A DNA stretch of 64,000 nucleotides from an uncultured Prevotellaceae bacterium (GTDB taxonomy: Bacteria; Bacteroidota; Bacteroidia; Bacteroidales; Muribaculaceae), in NCBI GenBank assembly GCA_900318205.1, contig ONJS01000011.1:1-64000 (forward strand), in the 5' to 3' direction. Positions within the stretch are counted from its first letter, which is position 1, and each line of letters begins with the position of its first letter. Under the pieces are notes generated by a model, which saw nothing but the letters and a program-made list of their open reading frames with translations, ran no database searches and was not told where the DNA came from. Made by a program: the position numbers and the translations under genes. Positions 20,169-28,917 of this stretch are shown here, piece after piece.

Positions 20169-23100
20169 ATGAAAGAGAAAGAAAACCTTTTCAACTTCAT
20201 CAAGAGAACCGGTTTGACGGTTGCCTTCGCGTTTATGGCAATGATTGCACTGGCCCAAGTGAATGGTGTGGTCGTTGACCCGAACGGGGAGCCTGTCATC
20301 GGTGCCTCAGTCAAAGTTTTAGGCAGTTCCATGGGTACTGTTACCGACATAGGTGGTAACTTCACCTTGAACTGCCCGACGACCAGTACACTGGAGGTCA
20401 GCTACATTGGTTATCAGACCCAGGCTGTCGACCTGAAGGGCCGCAGCACCGTCAGCATCGAGATGCACGAGGCCGCCAACGCGCTGAGTGAAGTCGTTGT
20501 TACCGGTATGGGTATCAAGAAAGACCAGAAGAAGCTGGGTTACGCTGTGAGCTCGGTAACTGCCGAGGAGCTCGTGAAGACGGGTGCTCCCAACTTTGCT
20601 ACCGCCCTCTATGGTAAGGCTGCTGGTGTGCGCATCGCCGCCGCTCCTGGTGGTAACGTTTCGGCTGTTTCCATCAATGTTCGTGGCTTCTCGTCAATCA
20701 CTGGTACCACCCAGCCGCTGATCGTTCTGGACGGTGTGCCCATCCACAATGGCGACACCAACAACGACGGCTATTGGGACAACCAGCGCATCAACTCCAA
20801 TGGTCTGGTGGACATCAACCCCGACGATATCGAGAACATCTCGATCCTGAAGGGTGCCGCCGCATCGGCCCTCTACGGTTCAGAGGCTGCCAACGGCGTT
20901 GTCATGATCACCACCAAGAAGGGTGCTGCCGGCACTGGCACCAATGTCGAGTTCGGTGTAAACCTGAGCTGGGACAAGGTGGCTTATATGCCCGACATCC
21001 AGCGCGAGTTCGGTCCCGGTTATGACAACTGGGTACTGGGTGACGACAACCCCGACGCTCTGACCGGTTTCCGTCAGACCCGCTTCGACCGCGATGGCAA
21101 CAAGATCTGGACTCCCAACCGTGAGACCTACTACAGCTATGGTGCCCGCTACGATGGCCGTGAGATGACCTACTTCGACGGTACCAAGCGTCCCTACGAG
21201 CCCATCAAGGGTAACCAGTGGAACGAGGTGTTCCGCACCGGTTTCAACCAGGCTTACAACGTGGCCATCACCAACGCCACCGAGAAGAACAATGTTCGTT
21301 TCTCTTACACCTACAATGACGTACAGGCTACTCAGTACAACTCAAACAACAACAAGCACAACTTCAACCTGAGCGGTACCTTCGGTATCACCAAGAACAT
21401 CAAGTTGAACTATGCTGCTACCTACATGAGCCAGTACATCAAGAACCGTCCCTACCGTATCAGCCGTATCGTCTGCAACTACTCGGGTATGTTCGGCGGC
21501 TTCACCGATGTGAAGTACATCCGTGAGCACACCATGACCAGCCTGGGTTACATGAACAGCGTTGCTGCTATCAACGGTGGTTCGTCCAACACCCTGACTC
21601 CCGACGAGCAGTTCCTCTACTCGCCCATGGGCTCGACCTCACTGATCAGCGAGTACTTCTGGAACATCATGGGTAAGGTACAGGAGGAGCGCCACAACCG
21701 CTTCATCGGTTCGGTGAACCCCACCTGGGAAATCATCCCCGGCCTGACCCTGGGCGCCCGCATCGCTACCGACTTGACCACCGACAAGATCGAGAACAAG
21801 AACTACAGTGAGAACTCTCACATGTTCTCGAGCAACGGTGAATACAGCGACAGCTATGCTCTGGCTAACAGCAAGTATGAGATCATCTACGGCGACGTGA
21901 TGTTGAGCTGGGACAAGACCTTTAACGATGTCCACAACATTACCGCTAACATCGGTTACAACGCCCGTCAAGAGAACTACTTCCGTTCTAACGTGAGCAC
22001 CAGCAAGGGTCTGAGCCAGGAGAACTGGTTCAACCTGAATGCTTCGGTGGGCACCAAGAACGCCGGCATGACCAAGCAGGAATTGCTCCGCACCGGTATG
22101 TTCCTGACCGCAAGCTACGGTTATGACTACTGGGCATACATCGAGGGTACCATCCGCAACGAGAAGACCTCGACCTTGAAGAAGGGTAACAACTCCTTCT
22201 GGTATCCTTCGGTGAGCGGTAGCATTCTGTTCTCCGAGATGCTGAAGGACAAGCGTCCCGACTGGTTTGACTATGGTAAACTCCGCGCTTCGTTCGGTAT
22301 CGTGGGTAACGCCCCCGGCATCTACAGCGCCGTTAACGCCTACAGCCAGGGTACCATCAACCGTGGTGACACCTACATCTACAACTACATCGACACCAGG
22401 GTTGGTAACGAGAGTATCCGTCCTGAGAAGAAGTACGAGTTTGAGGTTGGTCTCGAGGGCAAGTTCTTGCACAATCGTCTGGGCTTCGAGTTCTCGTTCT
22501 ACAGCAACGATATCAAGGATCAGATCCTCCAAACCACCGCTGCTTACTCTATGGGTGCTGCCAGCATGCTGATGAACGTCGGTGAGCTGACCAACAAGGG
22601 TGTTGAGTTCAGCCTCTACGGCACTCCCGTTCAGACCCCCGACTTCCGTTGGGATCTGCGCGCCAACATTGCCTTCAACAAGAACAAGGTTAAAAAGCTT
22701 GCCGATGGTCTTGACATTCTGGCCCATCAGAACTTTGATAACGGTGCCGCTCAGCTCGAGTCTCACGTTGGTGAGCCTATGGGTGACTGGTACACCTACA
22801 CCTGGAAGACCGATGACAAGGGCAACTACCTGACCAGCAACGGTCTCTACATCACCGATACCGAGACCCGTCACAAGGTGGGTAACGCTATGCCTGACGC
22901 CGTGGGTGGTTTCGGTACCAGCTTCACTTGGAAGAACTGGACCCTGGATGCCGCCTTCGACTTCCGCATCGGTGGTGACGTGCTCAACCTGCCGTGGCAG
23001 TACTACATGGACACCGGTATCATTGGCGAGGCCGTTGGTGCTCGTGATGCCCAGAGCGGCGGTCTGTTCTACTACAGCACTGTTGATGATGTAAACGACA

Positions 23101-23561
23101 AGTCCAGCATCGTTCAAGTTAGCGCTCCCGCTGACTACAAGCGCGGCGAGACCATGATCGACGGTCACTACGTTTGGGACAATGGTGTGATCCAGCCCGG
23201 TGTTAACGAGGATGGCACCCCCAACACGACCATCGTTACCCAGTTCGAGATCAACGACATGCAGTATGGTTGGGGTACCAGCTCCACCCAGAGCTATGCT
23301 AAGGCTATCCAGGACAACAGCTACGTTAAGTGCCGTGAGCTCAGCCTCACCTACATGTTGCCCAAGTCGCTGACCAGCAAGTTCGCTTGCAGCCGCCTGT
23401 CGATTTCGGCATTTGCCCGCAACCCGTTCTATGTATATCGTGCTCTCAAGATCTTTGATGCTGAGACCACCGATGGTACCAACTGGATCTACCAAGCACA
23501 GGTTGGTGGTTCTACCGCCAGCACCCGCACCTTTGGTGTATCCCTGCGTGCAAACTTCTAA
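20169..23561 (+). CDS. SusC/RagA family TonB-linked outer membrane protein
   Basis: A 1130-residue TonB-dependent importer in the outer membrane that works with a SusD lipoprotein lid. Signal peptide (about 1-30, MAMIALAQ), carboxypeptidase-regulatory-like domain (about 31-110, VNGVVVDPNGEPVIGASV and FTLNCPTTSTLEVSYIGYQ), SusC plug (about 115-235, SEVVVTGMG then VSINVRGFSS and LYGSEAANGVVMITTKKG), and a long beta-barrel ending in an aromatic residue (LRANF). Length fits the family. The next gene, 39 bp on, is its SusD partner. With no glycosidases nearby, the neighbouring proteases suggest a peptide or glycopeptide substrate; this is inference. Confidence 0.96.
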   Translation: MKEKENLFNFIKRTGLTVAFAFMAMIALAQVNGVVVDPNGEPVIGASVKVLGSSMGTVTDIGGNFTLNCPTTSTLEVSYIGYQTQAVDLKGRSTVSIEMHEAANALSEVVVTGMGIKKDQKKLGYAVSSVTAEELVKTGAPNFATALYGKAAGVRIAAAPGGNVSAVSINVRGFSSITGTTQPLIVLDGVPIHNGDTNNDGYWDNQRINSNGLVDINPDDIENISILKGAAASALYGSEAANGVVMITTKKGAAGTGTNVEFGVNLSWDKVAYMPDIQREFGPGYDNWVLGDDNPDALTGFRQTRFDRDGNKIWTPNRETYYSYGARYDGREMTYFDGTKRPYEPIKGNQWNEVFRTGFNQAYNVAITNATEKNNVRFSYTYNDVQATQYNSNNNKHNFNLSGTFGITKNIKLNYAATYMSQYIKNRPYRISRIVCNYSGMFGGFTDVKYIREHTMTSLGYMNSVAAINGGSSNTLTPDEQFLYSPMGSTSLISEYFWNIMGKVQEERHNRFIGSVNPTWEIIPGLTLGARIATDLTTDKIENKNYSENSHMFSSNGEYSDSYALANSKYEIIYGDVMLSWDKTFNDVHNITANIGYNARQENYFRSNVSTSKGLSQENWFNLNASVGTKNAGMTKQELLRTGMFLTASYGYDYWAYIEGTIRNEKTSTLKKGNNSFWYPSVSGSILFSEMLKDKRPDWFDYGKLRASFGIVGNAPGIYSAVNAYSQGTINRGDTYIYNYIDTRVGNESIRPEKKYEFEVGLEGKFLHNRLGFEFSFYSNDIKDQILQTTAAYSMGAASMLMNVGELTNKGVEFSLYGTPVQTPDFRWDLRANIAFNKNKVKKLADGLDILAHQNFDNGAAQLESHVGEPMGDWYTYTWKTDDKGNYLTSNGLYITDTETRHKVGNAMPDAVGGFGTSFTWKNWTLDAAFDFRIGGDVLNLPWQYYMDTGIIGEAVGARDAQSGGLFYYSTVDDVNDKSSIVQVSAPADYKRGETMIDGHYVWDNGVIQPGVNEDGTPNTTIVTQFEINDMQYGWGTSSTQSYAKAIQDNSYVKCRELSLTYMLPKSLTSKFACSRLSISAFARNPFYVYRALKIFDAETTDGTNWIYQAQVGGSTASTRTFGVSLRANF

Positions 23562-23600
23562 TGCGTGAACCAGTAAAAATTGCAAACAATTAAGAAGACA

Positions 23601-25328
23601 ATGTATATGAAAAAGATATTTTTATTGCTCTTTGCCGCAGTTGGTTTGATGACCGCTCTCTCATCGTGCTCTGATGATGACTTCAACGAGAAGTATCCCG
23701 ATCCGTCAAAGACCACTACTGTGGGTGTGCCCCAGGTATTCACCGGCATCATGCACAATGGTAACCGCTGGATGAATCCCACCTACTGGCGCTACTACAC
23801 CCAGTCCACCACGTCCGGCTGCTTCTCGGGCGTAATCGGCAATTCCAATGGCCGCGGTCGTTTCCGTGGTGCCAGCGAGGGTTACTTCAACATCCGTTGG
23901 CAGGACTACTACAAGATGCTCACCCAGTACCGTCTGCTTGAGTATAACTACGACAACATGAACGAGACCGAGAAACCCGCCAACGAGATTTTCTATCTGC
24001 TGGGTCGCACCCTGGTAGAGGCTCAGTTGCACGAGGTGCTCTCCATCTGGGGAGACGTGCCCTACAAGGGTGCCGGTACCCTGTGGATGACGGGTGACTA
24101 TGACGCCGCCAAGCAGGCTGTTGCCTACGACGATGACGTTGATCTCTACAGGATGATTCTCGACGACCTCAAGGCAGTGGGTGACTACTTCGCTAGTGGC
24201 AACGTGAACGCTGCAGGTCTCAGCTCGCTGGCCCGTCAGGACATTTCCTGCGCCAAGGGTTCGGCCGAGATGTGGCAGAGGTATGTCAACTCGCTGCGTC
24301 TGCGCATCGCCCTGCACCTGGCCACCAATGGTGACCTCACTGGTGAAGCTCGCAATGCCATCGCCGAGATCCTGAACAACCCCAGCAAGTATCCCTTGAT
24401 CGAGAACAATAATCATAACATGGGTGTTGACGGCGAGACCTCGACCGACGACTACAACTATGGTAAGGGTATCGCCCAGGCTCTCGCTGGTCGCAGCGAA
24501 GGCTCTGGTTCACAGGCTATGCTCGATGCTATGAATGTTCCCGCCAACGGTATTCCCGATGAGAACACCGACCCCAGGATTGCTGCCATCTATGACTGCA
24601 ACCCCGACGGTGAGTATGTTGCCTATGACAACTCCCTGACCGACGCCCAGATCAGTGATATCGCCTCTGCCAAGGACGCCGAATACAAGGAGCGTGGCAT
24701 CCCCTACTGCAACTACTACTGCTACATCGACACCATCGCTATGGCTGGTTGGGCAACCTATCAGGGTAATGCCAACCTGAACGGTATCTGGATCAGCGCA
24801 GCCGAGGTTGCTCTGAGCAAGGCCGAGGCCTATCTGATGGGCTATGGTGTAGGCGCCGATGCTGCAAAGGCTAAGCAGTTCTTCATCGACGGTGTCGCCC
24901 TCTCTAACGAGTACTACTGGGACATGAAGATTGGTTCATCCCTGGCTAAGGACGGCAACGACAGCTACAATGGCTATCGCAGACTGGAAGTTCCCGTTTA
25001 CGATGATTTCATCGCCTATGCCAACAAGATCTGGCAGCCTACTCAGGAGTGTATTGCTACCCAGCTGTGGCTCAACTTCGGTTTCATGAATGAGCTCGAG
25101 GCTTGGAACGTTACCCGCCGCACCGGTTATCCCAACGTGAAGTTCATGAGGGACAACCAGCAGAGTGACTATCCCACTCCTCCCCATCGTCTGCCTTATC
25201 CCAGTGATGAGCTGAACTTCAACTCTACCAACGTCCAGAACGCTATCAAGACCAACTATAGCGAGTCTACTGGTTACTACACCAAGCTCTTCTGGGCCAA
25301 GGAGAACTACTATTCACTCTTTAATTAA
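23601..25328 (+). CDS. SusD/RagB family surface lipoprotein
   Basis: Surface ligand-binding lipoprotein capping the SusC barrel. The start is taken at 23601 (MYMKKIF) or 23607; an in-frame TTG at 23580 is unlikely. Lipoprotein signal with lipobox LSSC near residue 20, then an acidic stretch (SDDD) typical of surface-exported lipoproteins. The protein is about 575 residues and carries SusD-type landmarks (helical region with GRTLVEAQLHEVLSIWGDVPY near 135-155; RLPYPSDELNFN near the C-terminus). It resembles the SusD-like 2 type (many NxxN and long helical inserts). Cotranscribed with susC and ended by the 25366 terminator. Confidence 0.94.
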   Translation: MYMKKIFLLLFAAVGLMTALSSCSDDDFNEKYPDPSKTTTVGVPQVFTGIMHNGNRWMNPTYWRYYTQSTTSGCFSGVIGNSNGRGRFRGASEGYFNIRWQDYYKMLTQYRLLEYNYDNMNETEKPANEIFYLLGRTLVEAQLHEVLSIWGDVPYKGAGTLWMTGDYDAAKQAVAYDDDVDLYRMILDDLKAVGDYFASGNVNAAGLSSLARQDISCAKGSAEMWQRYVNSLRLRIALHLATNGDLTGEARNAIAEILNNPSKYPLIENNNHNMGVDGETSTDDYNYGKGIAQALAGRSEGSGSQAMLDAMNVPANGIPDENTDPRIAAIYDCNPDGEYVAYDNSLTDAQISDIASAKDAEYKERGIPYCNYYCYIDTIAMAGWATYQGNANLNGIWISAAEVALSKAEAYLMGYGVGADAAKAKQFFIDGVALSNEYYWDMKIGSSLAKDGNDSYNGYRRLEVPVYDDFIAYANKIWQPTQECIATQLWLNFGFMNELEAWNVTRRTGYPNVKFMRDNQQSDYPTPPHRLPYPSDELNFNSTNVQNAIKTNYSESTGYYTKLFWAKENYYSLFN

Positions 25329-25365
25329 AGAATGAAGGTCAGTCCTGGTGACTGATTGAGATAAA

Positions 25366-25400
25366 ATCCCCGGCAGGCAACAGCTTGCCGGGGATTTTTC
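25366..25400 (+). terminator. Intrinsic terminator of the susCD operon
   Basis: ATCCCCGGCA (25366-25375) pairs with TGCCGGGGAT (25386-25395) and is followed at once by a T-run. This is a standard rho-independent terminator. Confidence 0.88.
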
Positions 25401-25444
25401 TTGTTCCCGTGATGCTGGCAACAGCCATCATCACATGTCAGAAG

Positions 25445-25496
25445 AATCATTAGAGTGCCCAGGGAAACATCGAATATGTTAGCGGTTTGAAGAACC
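25445..25496. repeat. Direct repeat, left copy (52 bp)
   Basis: A 52-bp sequence starting AATCATTAGAGTG that recurs in the same orientation at 25948-25999 with about 45 of 52 bases matching by hand count. The two copies flank the large inverted repeat. Confidence 0.75.
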
Positions 25497-25620
25497 CCTG
25501 TTTTCCGCACTAGCATTTTGCAAAAATAAATTTTGTCTGATATTCAGCGATTTAACGTTATGATTTTTGCAAGATGGCCTGTCTTGTGCTATTTTCACCC
25601 GGCAAAAAAGGTCGGAGACC

Positions 25621-25875
25621 TTGACAAGGCCAGCGGCCTTGAATTGAGGTAGCCCCATGGCGTACAGGCCGATAGGTCTGTGCGGCATGGGGAAGGAGCG
25701 TCCAAAGGGAAAGGGCCTCGAAGGGGGCCACACATTCCAGGCTAAGGAAATGTCGCGGTTAGTGGCCCCTTTCAGGGCCCGTTATTACTGTCCTGACGGT
25801 CCCCAGGCTACACAGACCTTCGGCCTGTGCACCCTAGGGTTTGTGAAATTCAAGGCCGCTGGCCTTGTGCAGGCC
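25621..25875. repeat. Large imperfect inverted repeat (~255 bp)
   Basis: The left arm (25621 onward) carries AAGGCCAGCGGCCTTGAATT, then CCCCATGG...CATGGGG and GGGCCTCGAAGGGGGCCAC. The right arm (ending 25875) carries the reverse complements in mirror order: GTGGCCCCTTTCAGGGCCC, CCCCAGG...CCTAGGG and AATTCAAGGCCGCTGGCCTT. The centre near 25745 has ACATTCC facing GGAAATGT. The arms also contain smaller hairpins. Frames across it are Arg/Gly/Pro-rich and look non-coding. It could fold as one long stem in RNA or DNA. No terminal transposase or known element was recognised. Confidence 0.75.
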
Positions 25876-25947
25876 TTCGACCTGCTTGGACACAACAATC
25901 GCCATTAATGACTTCACTGTGTGTCGCAAAGCGGAAATCAGGAAAGA

Positions 25948-25999
25948 AATCATTAGAGTGTCCGGGAAAACATTGAAGATGTTAGCGGTTCCAAGAACC
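25948..25999. repeat. Direct repeat, right copy (52 bp)
   Basis: Second copy of the 25445-25496 repeat, same orientation, 503 bp away. Ends about 110 bp before the fmt stop codon. Confidence 0.75.
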
Positions 26000-26107
26000 G
26001 ATTTCAATGAGAAAGACCATGCTGCGAATCTCGGAGAGGTTCGCAGCATGGTCCATGAGCTGAATATAGCAAGTGCCTCGAAGAGGAACTTTGTGATGAC
26101 AGGCTTT

Positions 26108-27088
26108 TTACTGGCAGTGTGCGGTGGGGTGAAGGACGTAGCCGCGCAGGAAGGCGTCGGTGTCCATGCGTTTCTTGCCCGACTGCTGCAGGGAGAGGAT
26201 TTCCAGCCAGCCGTCGCCACATGCTACATGCATTCTCTTGCGGTCGGCACGGATAGTGCCAGGCGCAGGGTTCGCATCGGCAGCAAACGGCTCAGGCTCT
26301 CCCGTGGCATATACTTTCAGCGTGGTGGGTTCCTGACCCTCCTCGTTGAGCAGCGTAGTCCAGGCGGCAGGGTAGGGCGACAGGCCGCGGATGTGGTTGT
26401 ACAGCACCTCGGCGGGACGGCTCCAGTCGATGCGGCAGGTATCCTTGAAGATCTTGGGGGCGGGTGTTGCCTGTTGCCCGGCAGTGAGCATTTGGTCTTG
26501 AGGAATGGGTTTGACGGTGCCCGCGATGATGGCGTCAACGGTCTCAAGCACCATGTCGGCACCCATCACCATCAGGCGGTCGTGGATGACTTCCACGTTG
26601 TCCTGGCGGCCGATGGGGCACGAGCGCTGCTGGATGACGTCGCCTGTGTCAATCTCGTGCTTGAGGAAGAAGGTCGTCACACCGGTTTCGGTGTCACCGT
26701 TCATCACCGCCCAGTTGATGGGCGCGGCACCACGGTAGCGCGGCAGCAGCGACGCATGCAGGTTGAAGGTGCCCAGCGGCGGCATCTGCCACACCGCTTC
26801 GGGCAGCATCCTGAAGGCGATGACAATAAACAGTTGTGCTTGATAGGACTGCAACTCCTCGATAAAGGCCTCATCCTTGAGGCTCACAGGTTGCAGCACG
26901 GGCAGACCTTGCTCCACAGCATAGCGCTTCACGTCACTCTGCTGCAGCTGGCGCCCGCGGCCTGCGGGCTTGTCGGGCATGGTCACTACGGCGACGACGT
27001 TATAACCGCCGTCCACCAGACGTTTCAGGCTCTCGACAGCAAAGTCAGGCGTCCCGAAAAAAACGATCTTCAAATCCTCTTTACTCAT
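26108..27088 (-). CDS. fmt: Methionyl-tRNA formyltransferase
   Basis: Formylates initiator Met-tRNA with 10-formyl-THF. The 326-residue protein has the N-terminal formyltransferase fold with FFGTPDFAVESL at 10-22, catalytic N109 and H111 in FNLHASLLPRYRGAAPINW, and the Asp near 147 (HEIDTGDVI). The C-terminal OB domain covers about 215-326. It is the last gene of the minus-strand operon starting at sua5, 45 bp after the PAP2 gene. sua5, ClC and fmt neighbours are a familiar combination in Bacteroidales. Confidence 0.96.
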   Translation of the reverse strand: MSKEDLKIVFFGTPDFAVESLKRLVDGGYNVVAVVTMPDKPAGRGRQLQQSDVKRYAVEQGLPVLQPVSLKDEAFIEELQSYQAQLFIVIAFRMLPEAVWQMPPLGTFNLHASLLPRYRGAAPINWAVMNGDTETGVTTFFLKHEIDTGDVIQQRSCPIGRQDNVEVIHDRLMVMGADMVLETVDAIIAGTVKPIPQDQMLTAGQQATPAPKIFKDTCRIDWSRPAEVLYNHIRGLSPYPAAWTTLLNEEGQEPTTLKVYATGEPEPFAADANPAPGTIRADRKRMHVACGDGWLEILSLQQSGKKRMDTDAFLRGYVLHPTAHCQ

Positions 27089-27102
27089 AATTGCAATTCA
27101 GT

Positions 27103-27136
27103 TAACTCCTAACTCCTAACTTCTCACTCCTAACTA
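27103..27136 (-). repeat. TTAGGAG heptamer repeats directly after a stop codon
   Basis: On the minus strand the PAP2 stop TAG is followed by TTAGGAG, TGAGAAG, TTAGGAG, TTAGGAG. Similar runs follow the Nudix stop (37711-37730) and, as TTAGAGA twice, the ftcD stop (about 1295-1306). Confidence 0.6.
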
Positions 27137-28903
27137 GAAAGAGATGCAAAGGGCGCCGCCCAGTACCCACTGGTGCAGATGCTTGCTTGCACTGCTTTTG
27201 AATTCCTGCATGGGATCCCATCTGAAAGTCTCAATGAGGTCTTGGCGTACTCTTGGACAGAATTCTTCAATGTACATAAACGGGGCATAGGTGGCAGTAT
27301 AGGTTTTTTGGGAATAATCATAATCGCAGAATACTCGCCACGAGAATGAATTCTTGTAAGCGTAGGTGAGTGAGAGGCCTGTACCAAATTTCATTGAGTG
27401 AGAGGCATGGACATTAATGTAGTCCCATTCTTTGTAGGCAACCACATCACCGTCTTTAAAGAAATGACCATCTTCATCATAGTCAACCTTGTCTCCAAGG
27501 AATTTGCCTTGCACGTCAATATCGTCCATGATGCTTTCGCCAATCAGTAACTTGGTGCCGATGGCAAAACGGGAGGATAGAGGCAGGCTGAAGTATAGAC
27601 CGGCATCGGCAGCAAATTCGGTAATGTGGTCACTTTCAATTTCGATGTCAAAGTGAGTGATGGCATCCTGGAAATCGGGATCTTCGGCAATTTCTTTCAG
27701 ACTCTTTCTCTCAATATCGGTAAATTGTGACCAGCCATTGATGGGCGTACTCTTGACGCGAAGGCGTCCGCCAATGCCGATATAGGGGTTGAAGAAGTAG
27801 GCACCCTCAACGCCCACAGCGGTCGCAGAGCGGAATTTGAGCTCGAGGGGGTCCATATCGGGAGAGTCATTAGGATCACCGGGGTCATCGATGCCGAAGT
27901 TGAACCCGGGCAATGTCAAATGCTTGTTGCCAAGGCCGATGCCCATCGAGATGGAGAAGAATGACGGATTCACGCTCAGGTCGGGATGGTAAGCGAGGTC
28001 ATTCATCAGCAGGCCTTTGTCCTTGAAAAGCAGGTCGCAGATGCCGTAAGCTAACTCGGTAGAGAGAATACCAATACCGGCACCCGAGAGCACGTCGCTG
28101 ATCCAGTGCCTGTTGTTCAATACACGCATCACGCCAGTAGCAGTAGCTACCGTATAGCCGCCGATGGAGTACCATGGAGAGCGTGTCAAGCCATATTCCT
28201 TGTGCAGGATGGTTGCACCGACAAAGGCCGTTGCAGTGTGCCCTGAGGGCCATGAGTTGCGAGTAGAGCCATCGGGACGTAACTCGCTGGCGGTGTATTT
28301 GATACCGTTGACAAAGGCCGCCATGACGCCGTAGGATGCCAGTGACGAGGCAAACAGTCGCGGCCAGGATGAGCGGCCCTCAACGCCAGCCATTTTAAGG
28401 CCTGCGGTCAGTGCGATGCCTGAGAACTGGGTGTAGTTGTCAATCTCGCTATGGAAGTTGTACTTAACGAGGCGGATCTTGGTGTTCGTATTATTGTAGT
28501 TTTGGCGGAAGGCCTCTTTCTCGCCCTTCGCTATCATGCCGGCTACGAACAGCGGGATGCCCACCCACGTCTGGTCCTGTAAGAAGGTATAGGGCTTGAC
28601 GGCAGGGTTGGTGGTGTTCTTCAAGAATTTGAAATCCGCACCACGATATTTGCGGAAGGTGTCAAGATCATAATCATCCAAACCTAAGGATGCAAGTTGA
28701 TCGGCTTTGACTGTTGATGATACTGTGTCAATGTCATTGACAGGCTCACTATCGGTAGCAATGGCGTCTTGAACGGTCTCGTCGACAATGGTTGCAACCG
28801 AGTCATTGATAATCGGTTCATTGATACTAGTTTCATCCGTCGCTCCTGCCTTGAATGACAGCAGCGCAACGGCCATTAGGAATAAGATGTAAACTTTCTT
28901 CAT
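27134..28903 (-). CDS. PAP2-superfamily phosphatase with C-terminal beta-rich domain
   Basis: A 589-residue exported protein. Signal peptide (1-21), an acidic/threonine-rich linker, then an acid-phosphatase/lipid-phosphatase (PAP2) domain at about 165-300 showing all three motifs: KYTASELRPDG, NSWPSGHTATAF and RVLNNRHWISDVLSG. These act on lipid phosphates such as undecaprenyl pyrophosphate or lipid A. The C-terminal ~280 residues look like an outer-membrane beta-barrel (alternating aromatic strands, SMKFGTGLSLTYAYKNSF, final F), so the protein may be anchored in the outer membrane. Within the sua5-fmt operon; substrate not determined. Confidence 0.85.
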   Translation of the reverse strand: MKKVYILFLMAVALLSFKAGATDETSINEPIINDSVATIVDETVQDAIATDSEPVNDIDTVSSTVKADQLASLGLDDYDLDTFRKYRGADFKFLKNTTNPAVKPYTFLQDQTWVGIPLFVAGMIAKGEKEAFRQNYNNTNTKIRLVKYNFHSEIDNYTQFSGIALTAGLKMAGVEGRSSWPRLFASSLASYGVMAAFVNGIKYTASELRPDGSTRNSWPSGHTATAFVGATILHKEYGLTRSPWYSIGGYTVATATGVMRVLNNRHWISDVLSGAGIGILSTELAYGICDLLFKDKGLLMNDLAYHPDLSVNPSFFSISMGIGLGNKHLTLPGFNFGIDDPGDPNDSPDMDPLELKFRSATAVGVEGAYFFNPYIGIGGRLRVKSTPINGWSQFTDIERKSLKEIAEDPDFQDAITHFDIEIESDHITEFAADAGLYFSLPLSSRFAIGTKLLIGESIMDDIDVQGKFLGDKVDYDEDGHFFKDGDVVAYKEWDYINVHASHSMKFGTGLSLTYAYKNSFSWRVFCDYDYSQKTYTATYAPFMYIEEFCPRVRQDLIETFRWDPMQEFKSSASKHLHQWVLGGALCISF

Positions 28904-28917
28904 AATGCTAGAATGAT

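Noticed and set aside
21639-23585. Long antisense frame (648 codons) opposite susC, and similar long frames opposite the proteases and ftcD
   Set aside because: They mirror real, conserved genes with regular codon use; their translations are low-complexity Val/Gly/His-rich with no domain.
25479-25908. Short frames across the large inverted repeat
   Set aside because: Frames on both strands are explained by the repeat's composition; no start context or family resemblance.
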